Of a stretch of DNA of 64,000 nt, positions 59,079 through 64,000 are shown one piece after another. Made by a program: the position numbers and the translations under genes. The notes beneath the pieces are model-generated. The model made no database searches and was not told the origin of the DNA. It saw only the letters and a list, made by a program, of their open reading frames with translations. Source of the stretch: Sarocladium kiliense (taxonomy: Eukaryota > Ascomycota > Sordariomycetes > Hypocreales > Sarocladiaceae); the NCBI GenBank assembly GCA_030734395.1, contig JAUZTG010000004.1:62001-126000 (forward strand). The letters are read 5' to 3'. Each line of letters opens with the position of its first letter. Positions within the stretch are counted from its first letter, which is position 1.

Positions 59079-59843
59079 GTATTGCTGGGACAGCACTTCT
59101 GCACCTTTGGCTCCTGATAAGCAGCGAATCGTGACTGGGGTCCTTAGATAAGAGAGATGGGACTCCGTATGATAAGGGTCATTAATCCTTCGATCTGGAG
59201 TCCGAGACTAGAGAATCTCTGGTGATTCTTCACTGTAATGGCGGAGGATTGATCGTGGAGAAACAGGTCGGAAGTAATCAGGGTGACTGACAAGCACGAA
59301 ACCCGTTGGATGGACCAACGCCACCACCCAAACTGATCAACAGCGACCCCGGACTCTCGCACATGCAGCATGCCTGATCTCGCGCGACCCTCGCAATTAG
59401 TTGGATGGTACCCCTCATTTTGTCGATAGCTCCCCTGTTAGACTCTGCGCTTGCAGTGCCGATGCTGGACCTGGTGTGATAAGCGGATGTGAGATGGAGC
59501 CTCTGTAATTGGTTACTAGTGACACTTATCGCGCTGGGTTGTCAAGGCTTCCTTCTACCAGGACGGTACATGAGGACTCAATCAAGGATTATACTAGTAA
59601 AATAGTTGCTATGATAACCGTGAGGTTGTATCCGAGCGTTGTGTAAATGACTCTTTAGCTTGCTGTCTGGGTGCTTGATTTGGTAATGCAAGTCCTGTGA
59701 CCCCGAACAAGCCTCCAATCCAGCACACAAGGTCTGTGTTTGATCATATAGAAAGCAGTGTTAGACTCTTAGAAGAGCCAGCAGCATGTTCAATGCCACA
59801 ATGAATGAGAATAACATTTCACATAGTCCTGTCGCTGACCATG
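59079..59843. promoter_or_regulatory. Promoter of the 56764-59078 regulator and 3' flank of the RidA-type gene
   Basis: Both neighbours are on the minus strand. No coding sequence is supported in this 765-bp stretch. Confidence 0.5.
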
Positions 59844-60302
59844 TTACATCTCCACAACGGCAGTCGCCTTAATCTCAACAACCATCCTCGGATCTGGCAG
59901 CTCCTTGACAGCAATGGTCGCTCTAGCTGGCGCAGATGCCCTCGTTGTAAACACCTTGTTCCACTCCTCATTCATACCGACATAGTGCTCCTTGATATCG
60001 AGCACATAGACCACCGCATCAATGAGATTCTCAACTCCACCTTTACCATCCGTCGCTCCCTTGATAATGGTGTCAATGTTCTCGAGGACTGCAGCTGTCT
60101 GCACACGAACATCAAGGGTACGTGTGCCATCTGCGTTCTCAGTGACGCCTGGCCAGGTGCCATCTTGTGGTCGGACGCAGGCTGTACCGGAGACGTAGAG
60201 CGTGCGGTGAGGTCCTGCGGGAGCGAAGCGAGCCTGAGGGAAGCGAGTGGCGCCTTCAGGCGCGTCAGGCTTGATGAGATATGCTTCGCCGTTGGGTGCC
60301 AT
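59844..60302 (-). CDS. RidA/YjgF-family deaminase (2-aminomuconate deaminase-like)
   Basis: A single exon encodes 152 aa. The RidA fold is recognisable from FAPAGPHRTLYVSGTACVRPQDG, TAAVLENIDTIIKGA, GGVENLIDAVVYVLDIKEHYVGMNEEWNKVF and the signature SAPARATIAVKELPDPRMVVEIKATAVV. Arg127 in 'PARATI' corresponds to the conserved RidA Arg that holds the substrate carboxylate. RidA proteins hydrolyse reactive enamines/imines to ketoacids and ammonia; the fungal and bacterial subgroup with this layout is often called 2-aminomuconate deaminase and sits in aromatic-amine or amide breakdown clusters. The subgroup call is tentative. It is divergent from the MFS gene over 529 bp holding a palindromic site. 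Confidence 0.87.
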   Translation of the reverse strand: MAPNGEAYLIKPDAPEGATRFPQARFAPAGPHRTLYVSGTACVRPQDGTWPGVTENADGTRTLDVRVQTAAVLENIDTIIKGATDGKGGVENLIDAVVYVLDIKEHYVGMNEEWNKVFTTRASAPARATIAVKELPDPRMVVEIKATAVVEM

Positions 60303-60831
60303 TTTGTGAAATCAAGGATGAAATGAGGGATTCAGAAGTCGATTGGCGTCCAGCTGTTGTGTGCTGGAAGGAGGACGAGTTGACTATACGGTGACAGGAC
60401 TTTTCTCTAAGAGTGATCGACCAACCAGACATTCGCTCAGGAATGCTCCTCTGTATACATTTATGTCACTTTGCATTTGGATTCAGTAGGTCTTGCATCC
60501 CAACCCAGTTTAAGGGGTTCCAATGCTCCTCCGACAGAGGTCCGTTGATATGGGTCGCGGACCGCCACCGACGGCGGATAACATGCTGTCGGCCCTCCCG
60601 ACAGCACCCTGATAGCAATGAACATCGTGGACCTGGGCAGTTCTCACTCCTAAAGAAGTCCCTAAATCAGGATTGCGTGATGGACTTAGATCGGTGGATC
60701 TGCAATTATCTTGCCATTGGCAACGTTCTGGCTTGAAGGATAGTGTATGTCGGGAGGTACCCTGGCCAGGACTCGCACCCGATTAAACACTTGAGAGTAG
60801 TCGTACTTGACCACCACCTTGAGATCTCGCG
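60303..60831. promoter_or_regulatory. Bidirectional promoter of RidA-type and MFS genes
   Basis: This 529-bp divergent region contains no gene. It holds CCGACAG at 60531-60537, the inverted repeat GGTCCG-N13-CGGACC at 60539-60563, and the perfect palindrome at 60586-60604. Confidence 0.6.
60586..60604. promoter_or_regulatory. Palindrome CTGTCGG-N5-CCGACAG, candidate Zn2Cys6 operator
   Basis: The two 7-bp arms are exact complements around CCCTC. The inner part is CGG-N5-CCG, the inverted-triplet layout bound by Zn2Cys6 dimers. A third copy of the arm, CCGACAG, lies 49 bp to the left (60531-60537). Confidence 0.6.
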
Positions 60832-62300
60832 ATGATCCTCCCAAACCCACCTGTTGCAGAGAGAATACCTCTAAATGCTAAGGGAGAGCCTATTGATCCG
60901 ACAACCCAGCAGCCAGATCTCATCAAGCCTGAGAAGATTTTCGCACTCGAAGCTTCCGAAACCGACAACTCGACGAAACTGTCAAGTGATTCACCTGAGA
61001 ATGAAGACATCGTCACGTATCCAGAAGGCGGTTGGACAGCTTGGGGTGTCGTCCTGGGCAGCTGGCTCGCCCTCTTCGGCTCCATGTCCTTCATGAACAG
61101 CCTAGGCGCATTCCAAGCTTACCTACTACGCAACCAGCTCGTGAAATACAGTCCTGAGGCTGTCGGTTGGATATTCGGTGTCTTCAACGGCTTGACCTTT
61201 CTTCTAGGTGTACAAGCTGGGCCGATCTTTGACGCAAGAGGTCCAAGAGGCCTCATTATGTGTGGTGGCGCCCTGACAGTCCTGTACTTGATGCTCTTGA
61301 GTGTCTGCCAAAAGTATTGGCACTTCATGCTTGTCTTTGGAGTCGTTGGAGGCTTGAGTCTGTCCCTCATATTTGGTCCAGCCATTGCCATTGTCGCTCA
61401 TTACTTCGACAAGAGGCGAGGACTGGCCACAGGAATCGCCTCATCTGGTGGTGCAGTTGGGGGCATCGTTTTCCCTTTGATGCTGCAACGTATGTTTGAC
61501 ACAGTTGGGTTTGCATGGGCAACTCGCGCTGCTGGCCTCGTCTGTGTGATTACGTTTGCCCTTGCAACTGTGCTCATTCGACCCCGGTTCCCTCCAAGGC
61601 CAATGACTCTCAAAACGATTGCGCCGGACCTGACTATTCTGCGGCACGGCGGCCTGATGCTGACAAGCATGGGTGTATTCTTCCTTGAATGGGGACTATT
61701 TGTTCCCTTCACCTACTTGCCCTCCTATGCGCTGGATCACGGGGGATCGCCTCGACTGGCCTACGTACTCTTGGCACTGATCAACGCAGGCGGCATTCTT
61801 GGACGATGGATTCCCGGCTTCCTCGCCGATAAGTTTGGGAGGTTCAATCTTCTCATCTTGACTGTCCTGGGCAGCGGCCTGAGCATGGTTGCTTTATGGC
61901 TGCCGGCGAAATCAAGTCAGCCACTCCTCATCGTTTTCGCGCTGGCGTTTGGCTTTTTCAGCGGCGCAAACGTGAGCCTCGCGCCTGTGTGTGTCAGTTC
62001 TTTGTGCAAGGTGCATTCAGTTGGGCGATACTACTCTACGGCCTATATCCTCGTAAGCATCAGGTATGTTAGACAAAACCTGGTTGTTTAGAAGTTCCAA
62101 CTGCGGCAGAGAGTGGCTAACAATCTTGTCTTAGCATGTTCACTGGCACTGCGCTTGGAGGGAAGATCCTAGAAGTCTCACACAGCCAGTATCGCAACCT
62201 GATACTTTTTGCAGTACTCGCATATGTAGCGAGTCTAGTTTCATTGATCTGCGCCAAGTTGGTCTGTTGTGGGCGGGCTAAAATGTGGTCAAAGATGTAG
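60832..62300 (+). CDS. MFS transporter, monocarboxylate-porter type
   Basis: The model is join(60832..62063, 62135..62300), 465 aa. A hydrophilic N-terminus (about 60 residues) ends in YPEGGWTAWGVVLGSW, the usual start of helix 1 in fungal MCT/Mch-type porters. GVFNGLTFLLGVQAGPIFDARGPR is the helix 2-3 loop block, AHYFDKRRGLATGIASSGGAVGGIVFPLMLQRM is the strongly conserved helix 4-5 region, and INAGGILGRWIPGFLADKFGRFN begins the second half. The intron (AG|GTATGT...CTTAG|C) restores S-MFTGTALGGKILE, and the protein ends after the last helices. The family moves monocarboxylates and similar organic anions across the plasma membrane. Sharing a promoter with the RidA-type gene suggests import of the substrate of that pathway, or export of a product. 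Confidence 0.9.
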
Positions 62301-62639
62301 ATGGCGCCAAGGCAGTGGTGGTGTACTACGCCGAAGAAACTGTTTGACAAAGGGCTTGTGCAAAGATAGACAAAAGTATATACCTAGTTCCCTTGACGTG
62401 GCCTCGAATAATCACGATGTTCTGCGCTGTAGTTGGGTTCACCTTAGTACAATACCGTAATGAGATCCTCATTGTGATCTTATCCGCGCTACGATCGGAC
62501 GACCCGAAAGAAATGCAAGCGCCATGCAAGTTTGATAGAGAGACATCAATTAACTACTCCAAGACCGCGGGATGCCTAAGTGTCAGTTCTTTCATCGCTC
62601 TACTTCGAGGAACCTCTGGCGTCCTTAGGAGACAGCAAC
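62301..62639. other. Short intergenic region before the hydrolase gene
   Basis: This stretch holds the 3' flank of the MFS gene and the promoter of the hydrolase gene. No site was recognised. Confidence 0.5.
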
Positions 62640-63695
62640 ATGGCTGCTAACGCGATTCACCTCTTCGACATCGACAACTTTGAGTTCCAGGATGGCTCAC
62701 CCGCAGCCCCAGTCAAGCTCGCTTACCTTGACATTAACCCAACAGGCAAGAAGACAGCGCTGGTGATTACATGCTTTCGAGGACGCCTACAATCAACTCT
62801 GAACTTCAGCGATGGCGCATTAGAGCATCACCGAGTCATCGTAGCCGCGCTCTTTGGCAATGGCGAGTCTTCAAGCCCTTCGAATATGACAGCCCAGAGA
62901 ATTCCTGAAACCTTCGACTACCGAGATTGCGTCCGGGCGCAGTACCAGTTACTTGTCTCTCATCTGAACATCAAAGAGCTTGATGTGGTCCTGGGCTTCT
63001 CCATGGGAGGGCAATGCACATATTATTGGACTCTGATGTATCCTGAAATGGTGCTCAATGCAATCGTCATTTGTTCCTCTGCCCGGACGAGCAAACATAA
63101 TTTCCAGTTTCTCGAGGGGCCGAAAGCAGCGTTGGAAAACTCGCGCGACTATCAGCCGAAGCGAACAAGCAGTGACTCGACCTCGGCAACCAAGAGCGCA
63201 GTCCCAACGCATGGGCTGCGAGCCTTCGGGAAAGCATACTCCGCCTGGTTGACGAGTGCTGAGTGGTTTGAACAAGAAAAGTACAGGACACTGGGATATG
63301 CGACTCTGGGCGACTGGGACAGCGTGGTTGCTGGAACGAGCTATTATTCATGGCACCCGGATGACCTACTGACCAAGATCCGGATGTGGCAGAATGGAAA
63401 TGTTAGCAAGATCTTCCATCCTGAAGAGACAGTGGAGGAAGCGTCACTCGCGAAGACGTTGGCAAAGATCAAGGCGCGGGTTCTACTCATGCCATGCCAG
63501 ACAGATCAGTACTTCCGATGGGAGGCATCAGAGAGGGAGTCTCAACATATGCAGCATGTCACACTTCGGGTGATTCCTTCAATCTGGGGACACATAGCTG
63601 GGCTTGGATCAAATGAGGAGGACAAAGCGTGGATGAACAGTAGGATAGATGAGTTTCTCAATTGTCGCCGAGAAGATCACACAGGACCAGAGTAA
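62640..63695 (+). CDS. Alpha/beta hydrolase of the homoserine acetyltransferase (MetX) group
   Basis: A single exon encodes 351 aa from the first ATG. The nucleophile elbow GFSMGG puts Ser at 121; Asp289 (MPCQTDQYF) and His318 (IWGHIAG) complete a triad. The block NFSDGALEHHRVIVAALFGNGESSSPS matches the start of homoserine O-acetyltransferase-like folds, and LRAFGKAYSAWLTSAEWF is common in the short fungal members. True Met2 enzymes are longer (about 480-530 aa) and have a GGSMGG elbow, so methionine synthesis is unlikely. A hydrolase or acyltransferase acting on a pathway intermediate is more probable. The gene is 339 bp downstream of the MFS gene, same strand, and its stop is 25 bp from the end of the convergent amidase gene. 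Confidence 0.85.
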   Translation: MAANAIHLFDIDNFEFQDGSPAAPVKLAYLDINPTGKKTALVITCFRGRLQSTLNFSDGALEHHRVIVAALFGNGESSSPSNMTAQRIPETFDYRDCVRAQYQLLVSHLNIKELDVVLGFSMGGQCTYYWTLMYPEMVLNAIVICSSARTSKHNFQFLEGPKAALENSRDYQPKRTSSDSTSATKSAVPTHGLRAFGKAYSAWLTSAEWFEQEKYRTLGYATLGDWDSVVAGTSYYSWHPDDLLTKIRMWQNGNVSKIFHPEETVEEASLAKTLAKIKARVLLMPCQTDQYFRWEASERESQHMQHVTLRVIPSIWGHIAGLGSNEEDKAWMNSRIDEFLNCRREDHTGPE

Positions 63696-63720
63696 CCACT
63701 TGGTAATAGGACATCTGTCT

Positions 63721-64000
63721 TCAACCATCGATCAGTTCTCTTCCATACTCAAAGATTGCTGCCGCCTTGATCACCTCGTCATCCTTCCATCGCCGGCCGA
63801 TGATCTGCATACCAATAGGCAACTTCACTTCAGGATTCCCGGCATCTATGCCAAAGCCACACGGCACACTCATGGCAGGATGACCAGTGACATTGAATGG
63901 ACACGTGTTGCTGATCGCCCCAACTCCCACTCCGAGTCGCTCCAGGATTGAAGTTTTCTTTCCGTCAACCTTTGCTTCCTTGGGATGCGGCATAGCAACA
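63721..64000 (-). CDS. Amidase (amidase-signature family), C-terminal part only
   Basis: The visible frame encodes the last ~93 residues and runs off the right edge. The block CPFNVTGHPAMSVPCGF followed by LPIGMQIIGRRWKDDEVIKAAAIFEYG is the standard C-terminal signature of GatA/acetamidase-type amidases ('NhtGhPahsvP.G......lPiGlQiig'). The catalytic Ser-Ser-Lys region is outside the window. The enzyme would hydrolyse an amide to acid and ammonia, in keeping with the RidA-type deaminase and transporter next to it. Confidence 0.85.
   Translation of the reverse strand, partial: VAMPHPKEAKVDGKKTSILERLGVGVGAISNTCPFNVTGHPAMSVPCGFGIDAGNPEVKLPIGMQIIGRRWKDDEVIKAAAIFEYGRELIDG

Noticed and set aside
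62640..63695. Assignment as the methionine-pathway homoserine O-acetyltransferase Met2
   Set aside because: The protein is about 150 residues shorter than Met2, has GFSMGG in place of GGSMGG, and sits among catabolic genes.

Overview
The window reads as a gene-dense stretch of a filamentous ascomycete nuclear genome (Pezizomycotina; a Dothideomycete is my guess, not shown). The evidence is short introns (mostly 50-130 bp) with GT..AG ends and CTAAC/CTGAC-type branch points, pyrimidine-rich leaders, and fungal-specific families (PacC, Zn2Cys6 regulators, a Stb3-type Sin3-binding protein, a DUF1640 mitochondrial protein). No rRNA, tRNA, CRISPR, bacterial-type operon or intact transposon was recognised. 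Gene models were built by hand: splice sites were chosen so that each join keeps one open frame.

Left part (1-31.9 kb), mostly housekeeping: a truncated secreted arylsulfotransferase-like protein; MRT4 (60S ribosome assembly); a G3BP/Nxt3-like NTF2+RRM+RGG protein; a PH-domain protein; the kinetochore subunit Nnf1; a DUF1640 inner-membrane protein; a Pumilio RNA-binding protein with a four-codon first exon; a single-pass membrane protein; and a Zn2Cys6 regulator that carries two zinc clusters. Two long non-coding stretches (5.8-11.7 kb and 22-27.2 kb) hold perfect inverted repeats.

Middle part (32.3-49 kb): a small secreted protein made of two eight-cysteine repeats; pacC, the ambient-pH regulator, whose upstream region is packed with copies of the PacC core site GCCAAG; a divergent pair encoding a secreted HExxH metallopeptidase-like protein and a 723-residue modular cysteine-rich secreted protein; and a Stb3-like gene.

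Right part (50-64 kb), accessory in character: an unrecognised 375-aa gene with a decayed-looking 5' side, a secretory lipase, two Zn2Cys6 regulators, a RidA-type deaminase, a monocarboxylate-type MFS transporter, an alpha/beta hydrolase of the homoserine-acetyltransferase group and the end of an amidase. Regulator, importer, amide hydrolase, imine deaminase and hydrolase together suggest a catabolic cluster for a nitrogen-containing small molecule. The shared RidA/MFS promoter contains the palindrome CTGTCGG-N5-CCGACAG plus an extra half site, a good candidate operator for one of the adjacent regulators.
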